DNA from: CALVLD01 sp964467585
GTDB taxonomy: Bacteria > Bacillota > Clostridia > Christensenellales > CAG-138
Direction of reading: 5' to 3'
Assembly: GCA_964467585.1 (NCBI GenBank)
Contig: CAYXRF010000001.1
Coordinates: 242,681-306,680 of the forward strand
DNA length: 64,000 nt
The notes under the pieces were generated by a model, which saw nothing but the letters and a program-made list of their open reading frames with translations, searched no databases and had not been told where the DNA came from. The position numbers were made by a program, and so were the translations under genes. Shown one piece after another: positions 43,801 through 52,225 of this stretch. Each line of letters starts with the position of its first letter. The first letter of the stretch is position 1.

Positions 43801-44097
43801 GTAATCAACTTCAAAGCCACGGTCGGGCGCACCGAATTCGGCTTCACTCTTTTTTGCCATGTTTGCTCGGTTGCGCTTTTTCAAAACGTTGCCGGAAAGG
43901 TATTCATCAGACGAAACCGGTCTGTTTGCCTCGGGATCAAAGTAAATTAAACCCACCAGCTCTGCATAGGCGTCATGCAGAGAAAGACCGGAGTATCCAC
44001 ATATGAGCTGTATATCGACGCAGCCGCGCATAAACAGCGAAAGCTCCAGTGCGTCTTCCACACTCATCGTGCCTGTCAGTTTAGCACACTTATCCAA
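40882..44097 (-). CDS. Large SNF2-like helicase, stand-alone helicase half of the mobile-element methylase-helicase family
   Basis: A 1071-residue superfamily 2 helicase. Walker A HQVGAGKT with GAGKT at 309-313, DEAH box at 468-471, motif III ATGTPITNS at about 518-526, and motif VI QREGRMLRQGN in the second RecA domain. Residues 1-290 resemble the linker before the helicase in giant conjugative-element and phage proteins (LEGLI-type block LVGLIYFDPEANRPVSSDEYLSG), and the last ~200 residues are predicted coiled coil. The N6-adenine methylase normally in front is absent, and no mobile genes are near. TTG 44097 follows GAGG and overlaps the PHP gene by 8 bases. The role is unknown; DNA remodelling is likely. 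Confidence 0.75.
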   Translation of the reverse strand: MDKCAKLTGTMSVEDALELSLFMRGCVDIQLICGYSGLSLHDAYAELVGLIYFDPEANRPVSSDEYLSGNVLKKRNRANMAKKSEAEFGAPDRGFEVDYDVNINALDSVMPRLVKADEIKISIGSPWIPAWVYRDFIIALIGIKPIGGKKPRIMVEYVRPANHYIIHGKKIYSEYTRAKLTYGTDRMNAFEIIDRMLNSREVIVYDTIFPYNKTTPVRRINRAETLIAQERMKLIAEKFSLWIFHDKNRRERLVNLYNECFGAVRPRVYDGGKLALPGKNPDIQLQKYQLDAICRIVNSKNTLLAHQVGAGKTYALAAAAMELRRTGISKRNMIVVPNNILDQWHSEFLRLYPEAKLMVVEPKDFTPARRAHVLDEIRTQESDAIIIGYGSFSLIPLSRREREKELVDTLSEISKTMHDAVYNDAYMVLNRYASRIERRLQKLWDDEPPVPEGEVCFDDLGIDTLIVDEAHNFKNISIETKHGTLPGLNTKGSKRCDDLLAKVRFTQRSHNGRGVVFATGTPITNSVSDLYTMLLYLAHERLEEMNLLEFDNWVKLFSEVTEEFEVEANGVGYRLRRRLSKYHNLPELSLLLSDIADLHFTGDDEQHLPTNIHYCNCIVPATDALRKYIAELALRAERVKSGIVPRTEDNMLKITTDGRKAALDMRLVDPCAEDSPSSKLNTCVDNVYKIWSSVSTITQLVFLDQSTPKDGFNLYDDLKSKLCQRGIPSDEIAFVHDAANDSMRTALFNKVRKGVVRILVGSTFKLGIGANVQENLWAVHHLDIPWRPSDVTQREGRMLRQGNRNDEVAIYRYITNGSFDAYSWQLLENKQRFISQIVNGDHPERSGDEVDEVVLTYSEVKSLAVGNPLIKRRIELETELQRKAMLRARIDRAKDSAREQLLQLPQRERQLITMIDMYEADIKTAKNNPNEPYTLELGGEIFLRRRDAGERLLELLDENAYIKQPVCIGAFRGFPLYLTVDVSGLRRVLLIKGMASYTVEPSDSAQGIAVRIDNAINGMPKKLEDVNSRLEQLKQDESALEAEIAAINPYEAEMRSITAELRAVSHRLGID

Positions 44098-44908
44098 TTC
44101 TTACCTCATCAATCGGAATAAAACGCGGAGTTAACCCACGAAAGGTCGTAATGTACTTAAAACCTGCTGCAGCGATCAGGTCAACTGCCTCATTCAATCG
44201 CCTACCCATGTTTTCCGGACGATGTGCATCTGAACCTATCGTAATAATCCTGCCGCCAAGCTCGTGATATCGAGAGATAATGTCCAAACCCCATGCATCG
44301 GAGCTTCGCCACGCGCCCGAATTAACCTCAATACCTTTGCCGTTCTCAATCAAATACGTAAACAGTTCATCAAAAAGCTCAGGAGCGTCCGAATAACGCA
44401 CCGCTCTGTCTGCATACGGAGAAAACTTTGCGCAAAAATCATAGTGACCGATTACGGAATACATTGAGCAGCATTTTGCGGACGCAACAACCTGTTCCAA
44501 ATAGCGACGGTATGCATATGCTCTTGTTTTGCCTGCAAAATATTCCGGATAATAGCAATCAAAGCCATCGCATTGGTGTACGGAACCAATAATAAAATCC
44601 ATGGGAGCAACACTTTTTATGCTGTTAAGATAGCTAACCGCACGAGTTGCCGCATCTGCGTCCGAAAGCCCAAGCTCAACACCGGAAAGCACCATTACGC
44701 CCTTGGTATCCAGTGAATCAAACGCAGCATTTCTCAAGGCTATGTCGGCAATGGCAGGTGCGTTGGGATTGCTCTCGGCGTAGTCAAAATCAACATGGTC
44801 AGTAAAGCAAAGCTCGTTAATGCCGCATTGTATCGCGGCGTCAATCTGTGCCTGCGGCGCAGCTTCGCAATCGAAGGAAGCGCTGCAGTGAACATGGTAA
44901 TCAATCAT
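44090..44908 (-). CDS. Histidinol-phosphatase-like PHP family phosphoesterase
   Basis: A 272-residue PHP-domain metallohydrolase: MIDYHVHCSASFDC supplies the HxH pair, CFTDHVDFD the next metal ligands, IIGSVHQCDG, YSVIGHYDFCAKF, and IITIGSDAHRPENMG the last. Length and motifs fit HisJ/HisK-type histidinol-phosphatases, but no other his gene is near, so the substrate is uncertain. ATG 44908. The following helicase gene overlaps its end, suggesting one transcript. Confidence 0.85.
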   Translation of the reverse strand: MIDYHVHCSASFDCEAAPQAQIDAAIQCGINELCFTDHVDFDYAESNPNAPAIADIALRNAAFDSLDTKGVMVLSGVELGLSDADAATRAVSYLNSIKSVAPMDFIIGSVHQCDGFDCYYPEYFAGKTRAYAYRRYLEQVVASAKCCSMYSVIGHYDFCAKFSPYADRAVRYSDAPELFDELFTYLIENGKGIEVNSGAWRSSDAWGLDIISRYHELGGRIITIGSDAHRPENMGRRLNEAVDLIAAAGFKYITTFRGLTPRFIPIDEVRIG

Positions 44909-44958
44909 AAACTCTCCTTAATCCCAAGCGGCGCAACAACCTGCTTGCTGAGTTTGGA

Positions 44959-44987
44959 ATTATAACACAAAACGCAACATTTTTCAA
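44959..44987 (-). promoter_or_regulatory. Promoter of the PHP-helicase operon
   Basis: Minus strand: TTGAAA (44982-44987), 17 bases, TATAAT (44959-44964), about 50 bases upstream of the PHP start codon. The remainder of the gap to 45180 shows no gene. Confidence 0.65.
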
Positions 44988-45180
44988 TACCTTTTACTGC
45001 AATTATGTAAGCTCGTTCAAAAAAGCACACAGCAAGGTTGTATTTCCTCCGTCAGGCATTAACTTAACGCGTAAAACACATTGTAACCCAAAAAGAAAAC
45101 ACTTTATTATTCGCATTACATGTGGTATATTGATGCTGTGTTGGTGTGTGATATATGCAACAATGCTTTTGAGGTGACAT

Positions 45181-45804
45181 ATGGCGAAAAAGAGCGACAG
45201 CAAAAAAAGAAAAGATACGCTAATGAAGATACTCATTCCGACGTTAAGCGTTTTTGCCGTTGGGGTGTATGTTGCTGTGAGTATTCTTGCCAATGGTCAA
45301 CAGATCGCATCAACCTCGTATACAGCCGAGCCGACTGTCAATCCGGACCCATGCGTTGAATATGCAAAAAAGATTGTTGCATACGGGTATGCGGACAAAT
45401 ATGTCGCGCTTGATAACGGTGTTTCTCTGTCAGTAAATACAAACGATGAGGACAATTACGGCGTGATGCAGGTATATGTAAAAAACAGACTTGTATGTTT
45501 TTCTCTTTCACTATCCTCTCCGCAGTATCAAAGCTATGATAACAGCGAGATAGGCGCATTGCTTGACAGCATAACAAACGACGAAGCTAAGAAAACAACG
45601 GAGCTTTTATGCGATATTATTACTGACTTTGTAAGTGCTCTGCCCAATGTATCCATTACAGATTCATTTGATTCGCAGCTAAACCATGCACTGACTGACG
45701 TATTAAAAAATGGCAAAAAAGCATCTGACGCCATAATATGCGGGATATATATTATCCGCATAACAACTGACGATGGTATGCTGTGTGTAACCGCAGAACC
45801 GTAA
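45181..45804 (+). CDS. Unknown membrane-anchored protein
   Basis: I do not recognise this 207-residue protein. A very basic start (MAKKSDSKKRKDTLMK) precedes one membrane helix (ILIPTLSVFAVGVYVAVSIL), then about 170 residues that should be outside the cell, with beta-strand-like stretches (YGVMQVYVKNRLVCFSLSLS) and a C-terminal IICGIYIIRITTDDG. Four Cys are present. ATG 45181 follows GAGGTGAC. An ECF S component lies 89 bases downstream with its own promoter. Confidence 0.7.
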   Translation: MAKKSDSKKRKDTLMKILIPTLSVFAVGVYVAVSILANGQQIASTSYTAEPTVNPDPCVEYAKKIVAYGYADKYVALDNGVSLSVNTNDEDNYGVMQVYVKNRLVCFSLSLSSPQYQSYDNSEIGALLDSITNDEAKKTTELLCDIITDFVSALPNVSITDSFDSQLNHALTDVLKNGKKASDAIICGIYIIRITTDDGMLCVTAEP

Positions 45805-45828
45805 TATATAAAAAAATCTGTTTCTATG

Positions 45829-45837
45829 TGGTATAAT
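45829..45837 (+). promoter_or_regulatory. Extended -10 promoter and hairpin leader of the ECF gene
   Basis: TGG followed by TATAAT (45832-45837) forms an extended -10; no good -35 box is visible. The ~50-base leader can form an 8-bp hairpin (45855-45862 with 45869-45876, loop ATTGGA) ahead of AGGGGG and the ATG. Confidence 0.45.
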
Positions 45838-45893
45838 AACACGAGCTTAACAGCATGGAGCGATTGGACGCTCTGTGTTCATAGGGGGTTAAT

Positions 45894-46931
45894 ATGACTG
45901 CTGAAAAAGACAATGTACAGAACTACTGGATACCTTGCGCGCTTGTTTCTTTGGCGCTGTGCATCGCATCGTTTTTTTTGCCGTGGACTGTAAACGAAGG
46001 CTTTTCGATATTTGAAGTCGACATACCCTATCTAAAGCCTGTGCTGGTTTTTGCAGGATTGTCCGCTCTGCTGCTTGCGATAGGCGTCTTCTGTGAGCGC
46101 AAAGCTATTATAAGAGCTTTCGCCGTAGCTTTTTCCGCCTCTGCGGTTGTGATTGTTGTTCTGTTTCTTGTGGAGTTGAGCGCGTCCAACCTTGGGATCG
46201 GCATATGGCTGCTGGTGTTATTTGCTTTTGTGCTTTGCTTCTCGTGCTTTAAGGCAACTGCGCCTAAGCAGGCGCCTAAGCCAACCGATGTACGCCGCCT
46301 TTGCATGAGCGCATTGTTCGTGGCTCTTGTTATCATTATGGCGCTGACGCCTCTGGGGTATATGCGCGTAGGTGCCCTTTCAATAAGCTTTCTGATGCTG
46401 CCGGTTGTCCTCGGCTCAATATTGCTTGGTCCTTGGACGGGCGCAATGCTCGGCTTCATATTCGGTATAACAAGCTTTGCGCAATGCTTCGGTATTGATC
46501 CTTTCGGAACAGCACTGGCGTCGATTAACCCGTTTTACACGGCGATACTTTGCTTCATTCCCCGCATACTTGCCGGTTTGCTTCCGGGCTATATTTTCAA
46601 GGCAATCAACTCAAGCAATAGGGGAAAGATTATCGCCTATCCGATCGCAAGCTTATCCGGAGCTTTGCTCAATACAATACTGTTTGTTGGCGCATTGATG
46701 CTTTTGTTTGGCAACTGCGACTACATAAAAGACTTTGGCAATTCTGTTTGGGCTATCGTATGGCTGCTTGTTGGCATCAATGGTATTGTTGAGGCTGTCG
46801 TCTGCTGTATAGCGGGCGGAGCTATTGCCAAGGTGCTTGATATGTTTGTGTTCAAGCGGGGGCGTCGTTCAACAGTCAAGACAGAAGCTTCTCAAACAGA
46901 TTCTGAAGCAAACAGCAACGAAGATATTTAG
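45894..46931 (+). CDS. ECF transporter S component with extra N-terminal membrane domain
   Basis: A 345-residue integral membrane protein. Residues about 130-310 are an ECF S component (RRLCMSALFVALVIIMALTPLGYMRVGALSISFLMLPVVLGSILLGPWTGAMLGFIFG shape), which binds a vitamin-type substrate and works with the shared EcfAA'T module. Residues 1-125 form four further helices not found in typical 180-200-residue S components. ATG 45894 follows AGGGGG. The pattern resembles pantothenate/folate-type S components but the ligand is not determined. No ecfAT genes are in the window. Confidence 0.75.
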   Translation: MTAEKDNVQNYWIPCALVSLALCIASFFLPWTVNEGFSIFEVDIPYLKPVLVFAGLSALLLAIGVFCERKAIIRAFAVAFSASAVVIVVLFLVELSASNLGIGIWLLVLFAFVLCFSCFKATAPKQAPKPTDVRRLCMSALFVALVIIMALTPLGYMRVGALSISFLMLPVVLGSILLGPWTGAMLGFIFGITSFAQCFGIDPFGTALASINPFYTAILCFIPRILAGLLPGYIFKAINSSNRGKIIAYPIASLSGALLNTILFVGALMLLFGNCDYIKDFGNSVWAIVWLLVGINGIVEAVVCCIAGGAIAKVLDMFVFKRGRRSTVKTEASQTDSEANSNEDI

Positions 46932-46949
46932 CTCATTGTTTTTGTATTT

Positions 46950-46978
46950 GACTGCCGCGGGAAGCTCCTTCGGCAGTC
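46950..46978. terminator. Hairpin between convergent ECF gene and small membrane protein gene
   Basis: GACTGCCG (46950-46957) and CGGCAGTC (46971-46978) form a perfect 8-bp stem, followed by ATTTTATG on the plus strand. The stem reaches into the stop codon of the minus-strand small gene. Confidence 0.55.
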
Positions 46979-47150
46979 ATTTTATGTATTCAACTATGTA
47001 TGCGATCGACAAGAACGTCTGTATTCCAAACAGAACGCCACAAACCGCAAGCCTTGTTTTGTCGTCTTTTTGTCGATAATGGATGATACCCCATAGAGGT
47101 ACTATCGGGATAATAGCAGCCCAAGCTATAAAAAGTATTGTTTTAAGCAT
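46977..47150 (-). CDS. Small two-helix membrane protein (57 residues)
   Basis: The minus strand carries an ORF from ATG 47150 to TGA 46977 with a good ribosome site (GTGAGGTGAG, nine bases upstream). The 57-residue product has two membrane helices (ILFIAWAAIIPIVPLWGII and LAVCGVLFGIQTFLSIAYIV) joined by a charged loop HYRQKDDKTR. Codon use looks like that of neighbouring genes. It faces the ECF gene and is divergent from uvrB. I do not recognise a family. Confidence 0.65.
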   Translation of the reverse strand: MLKTILFIAWAAIIPIVPLWGIIHYRQKDDKTRLAVCGVLFGIQTFLSIAYIVEYIK

Positions 47151-47241
47151 TTATTCTCACCTCACACGAATGATAGCATTCATGTGCGCAACAATTCAAT
47201 CGTGTTTTGTTGTCACATAAGGAAACTATTGCAAACGGGTA

Positions 47242-47269
47242 TTGTTATGCTGATATTTGGTGGTATAAT
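47242..47269 (+). promoter_or_regulatory. uvrBA promoter
   Basis: TTGTTA (47242-47247), 16 bases, TATAAT (47264-47269) with an upstream TGG extension. No LexA-type box was noticed. Confidence 0.6.
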
Positions 47270-47298
47270 GCTAAATGAGATTATGTGTATGGAGTATG

Positions 47299-49326
47299 AT
47301 GGTGGATAGGTTCAGAGTAGTTTCTCCGTTTGAGCCGACGGGGGATCAGCCCGAGGCAATCGCTTCATTGACAAACGGAGTTAACGTCGGCGAGCGTCTT
47401 ATGGTGCTTCTCGGCGCAACGGGTTCGGGCAAAACGTTTACAATGGCAAAGGTAATTGAGCAGGTTCAGAAGCCTACTCTGGTAATTGCACATAACAAGA
47501 CGCTTGCGGCACAGCTATGCTCGGAGCTTAAAGAGTTTTTTCCCGAAAGCATTGTTGAATATTTCGTCAGCTATTATGATTATTATCAGCCTGAGGCTTA
47601 CATTGCTTCAACAGATACCTATATTGAAAAGGTGTCGGCTATCAATGAGGAGATTGACAGGCTTCGTCACAGTGCGACCTGTGCGCTTACTGAAAGACGT
47701 GATGTAATAATCGTTGCATCCGTGTCATGCATCTATGCGCTTGGCAGTCCTGAAGAATATATGCGTATGAGTGTTTCCTTGCGCAGTGGCATGGCGTATG
47801 GGCGGGATGCACTTCTTCGCAAGCTGGTTGAGCTGCAATACCAGCGCAACGAGCTTGATTTTTCACGAGGCACATTTCGTGTTAAGGGCGATATCGTTGA
47901 GGTGTTCCCCATGAACGAATCCGACAAGGCTCTGAGGATTGAGTTTTTCGGAGATGAAATTGAATCAATTTCTGAAATAAGCGTTCTTTCCGGACAACCG
48001 CTTCGTTCGCTGTCCCATGCGATGATATTCCCCGCAACGCACTATGCTGCCGACCCGGAGAAAATGAACGGTGCCCTCGCGGAAATTGAAACTGATATGA
48101 CGGCACGAGTTGCGGAGCTTAAATTGCAGAACAAATTGGTTGAAGCGCAGCGGCTTGAACAACGTACGACATTCGACATGGAAATGATGCGTGAGATAGG
48201 CTATTGTCAGGGAATTGAGAATTATTCTCGATATTTCGACGGGCGAAAAAAAGGGCAGCCCCCGTTCACCCTGATGGACTACTTTCCCAAAGGGTTTCTT
48301 ACAATAATCGACGAATCCCACGTTACAATCCCTCAGATCAGAGGCATGTACAACGGAGACCTCTCACGCAAGACTGAGTTGGTTGATTACGGCTTCAGAA
48401 TCCCGAGTGCGTTTGATAATCGTCCGCTTAAATTTGATGAGTTCAACGAACGTGTTAACCAGCTGATTTGCGTCAGCGCAACTCCTGCTGAGTACGAGCT
48501 GTCGCACGCTTCACGCGTGGCGGAGCAGATTATTCGTCCAACAGGTCTTGTAGATCCTCCAATCGAGGTTAAGCCGGTTACAGGGCAGGTAGATGACCTG
48601 CTGGGGGAAATACACAAAACCACAAGCGCAGGGTGGCGCGTGCTTGTAACCACGCTTACAAAGCGTATGGCGGAGATGCTTACCGAGTACCTTGACGGCA
48701 TGGGAGTGCGCGTCAGATATATGCACTCCGATATCGAAACAATTGAACGCATGGAGATAATCAGGGATCTCCGCTTGGGAGAGTTTGACGTTTTGGTCGG
48801 CATTAATCTTCTTCGTGAAGGGCTCGATTTGCCTGAGGTTGCGCTTGTGGCGATTCTTGACGCTGATAAAGAAGGCTTCCTGCGGTCAACAACTTCGCTT
48901 GTTCAAACGATTGGGCGCGCTGCACGAAACGTTGACGGCAGAGTAGTAATGTATGCGGATGTTATGACAGATTCAATGAAGCGTGCCATTGACGAAACAA
49001 ACAGACGACGCGACGTTCAAACCAAATATAACGAAGCTAACGGCATTACTCCGCAGAGCATCAAGAAAGCCGTCAGAGACGTGATCGAAATCAGCTCAAA
49101 AGCAAAGGTTTCAAAGGACGGAATGGGTGATGCAGAGCGGTTGGCAAGGATTGAGCTTATAACGCAGCAGATGCGGCAAGCGGCAATGGAGCTTGAATTT
49201 GAACAAGCTGCAAAGCTGCGCGATGAGCTGTTTAGGCTGCAAGGGAAGGAAGCTGACGGATCGGCAAAGGCGGCTCCGGGCACTGTCGGCAGCAGGAAGA
49301 AAGCGCGTCAGCGCACCAGAAAATAA
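47299..49326 (+). CDS. uvrB: Excinuclease ABC subunit B
   Basis: A 675-residue UvrB, the damage-verifying helicase of nucleotide excision repair. Walker A GATGSGKT, beta-hairpin YFVSYYDYYQPEAYI, RQFVSYYDYYQ-type and EVF blocks, motif VI QTIGRAARN, and a C-terminal UVR domain (EFEQAAKLRDELFRL). Start codons ATG 47296, ATG 47299 and GTG 47302 are all close to GGAG (47291-47294); the family start VDRFRVVSPFEPTGDQPEAI fits 47299 or 47302. uvrA follows 45 bases later. Confidence 0.97.
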   Translation: MVDRFRVVSPFEPTGDQPEAIASLTNGVNVGERLMVLLGATGSGKTFTMAKVIEQVQKPTLVIAHNKTLAAQLCSELKEFFPESIVEYFVSYYDYYQPEAYIASTDTYIEKVSAINEEIDRLRHSATCALTERRDVIIVASVSCIYALGSPEEYMRMSVSLRSGMAYGRDALLRKLVELQYQRNELDFSRGTFRVKGDIVEVFPMNESDKALRIEFFGDEIESISEISVLSGQPLRSLSHAMIFPATHYAADPEKMNGALAEIETDMTARVAELKLQNKLVEAQRLEQRTTFDMEMMREIGYCQGIENYSRYFDGRKKGQPPFTLMDYFPKGFLTIIDESHVTIPQIRGMYNGDLSRKTELVDYGFRIPSAFDNRPLKFDEFNERVNQLICVSATPAEYELSHASRVAEQIIRPTGLVDPPIEVKPVTGQVDDLLGEIHKTTSAGWRVLVTTLTKRMAEMLTEYLDGMGVRVRYMHSDIETIERMEIIRDLRLGEFDVLVGINLLREGLDLPEVALVAILDADKEGFLRSTTSLVQTIGRAARNVDGRVVMYADVMTDSMKRAIDETNRRRDVQTKYNEANGITPQSIKKAVRDVIEISSKAKVSKDGMGDAERLARIELITQQMRQAAMELEFEQAAKLRDELFRLQGKEADGSAKAAPGTVGSRKKARQRTRK

Positions 49327-49371
49327 GCTTTATATGAGGAGCAGCTATTTCGTAAACAAAGGAATTCAACG

Positions 49372-52200
49372 ATGAATGATAATATTGTAATTAAAGGCGC
49401 ACGGCAGAACAACCTTAAAAACATCGACCTTGTTTTGCCAAGAAACAAACTTATTGTATTCACAGGTGTATCAGGCTCCGGAAAGTCGAGCCTTGCTTTT
49501 GATACAATCTACGCGGAAGGGCAAAGACGGTATGTGGAGTCTCTTTCCGCCTATGCACGACAGTTTTTGGGGCAGATGGATAAGCCCGACGTTGATATTA
49601 TCGAGGGGCTTTCTCCCGCTATTTCAATCGACCAGAAAAGCACTTCGAACAATCCGCGTTCAACCGTGGGCACTGTAACAGAGATAAGCGATCATCTCAG
49701 GCTTTTGTATTCTCGCATCGGCAGACCGCATTGTCCAAGCTGCGGTAAACCGATCGAAAAGCAAAGTATTGATCAAGTTGTTGATAGGGTTATGCAGCTG
49801 CCCGAGGGCACGCGCATACTTGTGATATCTCCCGCAGTGCGAGCACGCAAGGGCGAGCATAAAGCAGTGTTTGACAGAATCCGCAAGGAAGGGTATGTGC
49901 GCGTCAAGGTTGACGGAACCATATACGACATAAACGAAGTACCCTCATTGGACAAAAAATGCAAGCATACAATTGATGTTGTTGTAGATCGCCTTATTGT
50001 GCGCGACGGCGTTGCGTCTCGTTTGAGCGATTCTCTTGAAACGGCATTTCGATTTGGCGAGGGGCTTGCAAAGATTGCCGTTGTGGATGGAAACGAAACG
50101 CTGTATTCGCAGAACTATGCCTGCCCGGATTGCGGAATAAGCATCGAGGAATTAACGCCGCGTATGTTTTCGTTCAACAGTCCATTTGGAGCATGTCCCG
50201 AGTGTATGGGGCTTGGCTCGCTTCTGACCATAGATGAACAGTTGATTGTTCCCGATACATCAATGTCGCTTAAACAAGGTGCAATTTCAGTAACAGGCTG
50301 GCAAAGTGCATCAAAGAACACCATCGCGTCAATGTACTTTACCGCCATAGCACAGGAATACGGGTTTACTGAGGATACAGCGTGGAAGGATATTCCTCCT
50401 CAGGGGCGCAATGCGATACTGTATGGCACGGGAGACAAATGCATGCACGTGGAGTATCAAAAAGAATATGGCAGCGGTACGTTCGACACTCCGTTTGAGG
50501 GAATTATACCGAGCCTTCAGCGCAGATACAGAGAAACGCAGTCCGATTGGTCAAAGCAGGATTTAGAGTCATACATGCGCAGTACGCCTTGCCATGTATG
50601 TCATGGCAAGAGGCTAAAGCCCGAAGCTTTGTCTGTGACCGTTGGCGACAAATCAATTGCCGAGGTCAGCGACATGACAATCCGTAATGCACGCGAGTTT
50701 ATCAACGGGCTTGAATTGAGCGTATCCGAGCGAATGATTGCCAATCAAATTGTTAAGGAGCTTAACGCAAGACTGGGCTTTTTGATTAATGTCGGTCTGG
50801 ACTATATTACGCTTTCACGTCCGGCGTCGTCGCTTTCAGGCGGAGAGGCACAGCGAATCAGGCTTGCAACGCAAATTGGCTCAGGTCTTGTTGGCGTGCT
50901 GTATATTCTTGACGAACCAAGCATTGGGCTTCACCAACGCGATAATGCAAAGCTGTTAGATGCTCTTAGGGGATTGAGAGATCTCGGCAACACACTTATA
51001 GTGGTTGAACACGATGAAGAAACAATACGTTCTGCGGATCATATTGTTGATATCGGCATTGGCGCGGGCGAACACGGCGGGAACGTTATCGCGCAGGGTT
51101 CCCTGCAGGATATTATGGACAGCGTAGATTCTGTTACGGGTCAGTATTTAACGGGAAAGAGACGTATTGAGATACCTGCGGAAAGACGCGTGTCAAACGA
51201 CAGATGGCTTTCTGTGCGCGGAGCGCGTGTCAACAACTTGCAAAACATTGACGTAGATATTCCGCTTGGCGTATTTACCTGCGTTACGGGAGTTTCAGGC
51301 TCAGGCAAATCCAGCTTAGTCAACGAAATAATCAAAAAAAGCTTGTTGCGTCAGTTAAATCGAGCTCGCGTTCGCGCAGGAGATCACGATGATATCCTTG
51401 GCGTACATCAGCTTGACAAGATAATTGATATCGACCAATCTCCTATCGGCAGAACGCCGAGGAGCAATCCCGCTACATACACGGGAGTATTTGACCTTAT
51501 CAGAGATGTGTTCGCCCAAACTCCCGATGCAAAGATGCGTGGGTTCGGGTCGGGAAGATTCAGCTTTAACGTCAAGGGCGGACGCTGTGAAGCATGTTCC
51601 GGAGACGGAATAATCAAAATTGAAATGCACTTTCTGTCTGATGTATATGTTCCGTGCGAGGTGTGTAAAGGAAAGCGCTACAACCGTGAAACGTTGGAAG
51701 TAAAGTACAAAGGAAAAAGCATTTCGGATGTTCTTGATATGACTGCTGAGGAAGCGTATGCATTTTTTAAGCCGCTGCCCAAAATTGCAAAAAAGCTTCA
51801 GACATTATGTGACGTTGGGTTGGGGTACATTAAGCTTGGTCAGCCTTCCACAACACTTTCCGGCGGTGAAGCACAGCGCGTAAAGCTTGCGACAGAGCTT
51901 GCCAGAAAGGATACAGGCAGGACGCTGTATGTTTTGGATGAACCAACAACGGGACTGCATACGGCAGATGTTGAAAGACTTCTCGGAATACTTCAAAGGT
52001 TATGTGACGGTGGCAGTACCGTGCTTGTAATCGAACACAACCTTGACGTAATTAAAACAGCAGATTACATTATTGACCTTGGACCGGAAGGCGGAGATCG
52101 CGGAGGCAAGGTGCTTGCGATTGGCACGCCTGAACAGGTTGCAATGTGTGAAAGCAGCTATACAGGGCAATACTTAAAAAGAATATTATGTAATAATTAA
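49372..52200 (+). CDS. uvrA: Excinuclease ABC subunit A
   Basis: A 942-residue UvrA, the damage-sensing dimeric ABC ATPase. First Walker A GVSGSGKSSLAFD, zinc groups CPSCGKP, CPDCG...CPECMG and CHVCHG, signature LSGGEAQRIRLA; second Walker A GVSGSGKSSLVNE, zinc group CEACSGDG...CEVCKGKRY, signature LSGGEAQRVKLA. Length and domain order are normal. ATG 49372 follows AAAGGA. Confidence 0.98.
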   Translation: MNDNIVIKGARQNNLKNIDLVLPRNKLIVFTGVSGSGKSSLAFDTIYAEGQRRYVESLSAYARQFLGQMDKPDVDIIEGLSPAISIDQKSTSNNPRSTVGTVTEISDHLRLLYSRIGRPHCPSCGKPIEKQSIDQVVDRVMQLPEGTRILVISPAVRARKGEHKAVFDRIRKEGYVRVKVDGTIYDINEVPSLDKKCKHTIDVVVDRLIVRDGVASRLSDSLETAFRFGEGLAKIAVVDGNETLYSQNYACPDCGISIEELTPRMFSFNSPFGACPECMGLGSLLTIDEQLIVPDTSMSLKQGAISVTGWQSASKNTIASMYFTAIAQEYGFTEDTAWKDIPPQGRNAILYGTGDKCMHVEYQKEYGSGTFDTPFEGIIPSLQRRYRETQSDWSKQDLESYMRSTPCHVCHGKRLKPEALSVTVGDKSIAEVSDMTIRNAREFINGLELSVSERMIANQIVKELNARLGFLINVGLDYITLSRPASSLSGGEAQRIRLATQIGSGLVGVLYILDEPSIGLHQRDNAKLLDALRGLRDLGNTLIVVEHDEETIRSADHIVDIGIGAGEHGGNVIAQGSLQDIMDSVDSVTGQYLTGKRRIEIPAERRVSNDRWLSVRGARVNNLQNIDVDIPLGVFTCVTGVSGSGKSSLVNEIIKKSLLRQLNRARVRAGDHDDILGVHQLDKIIDIDQSPIGRTPRSNPATYTGVFDLIRDVFAQTPDAKMRGFGSGRFSFNVKGGRCEACSGDGIIKIEMHFLSDVYVPCEVCKGKRYNRETLEVKYKGKSISDVLDMTAEEAYAFFKPLPKIAKKLQTLCDVGLGYIKLGQPSTTLSGGEAQRVKLATELARKDTGRTLYVLDEPTTGLHTADVERLLGILQRLCDGGSTVLVIEHNLDVIKTADYIIDLGPEGGDRGGKVLAIGTPEQVAMCESSYTGQYLKRILCNN

Positions 52201-52225
52201 GCAGACAGGGGAGAGGAGAACAAAA

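Noticed and set aside
45894..45960. preQ1 or folate riboswitch before the ECF gene
   Set aside because: The leader is too short and only an 8-bp hairpin is present; none of the conserved bases of these riboswitches is seen.
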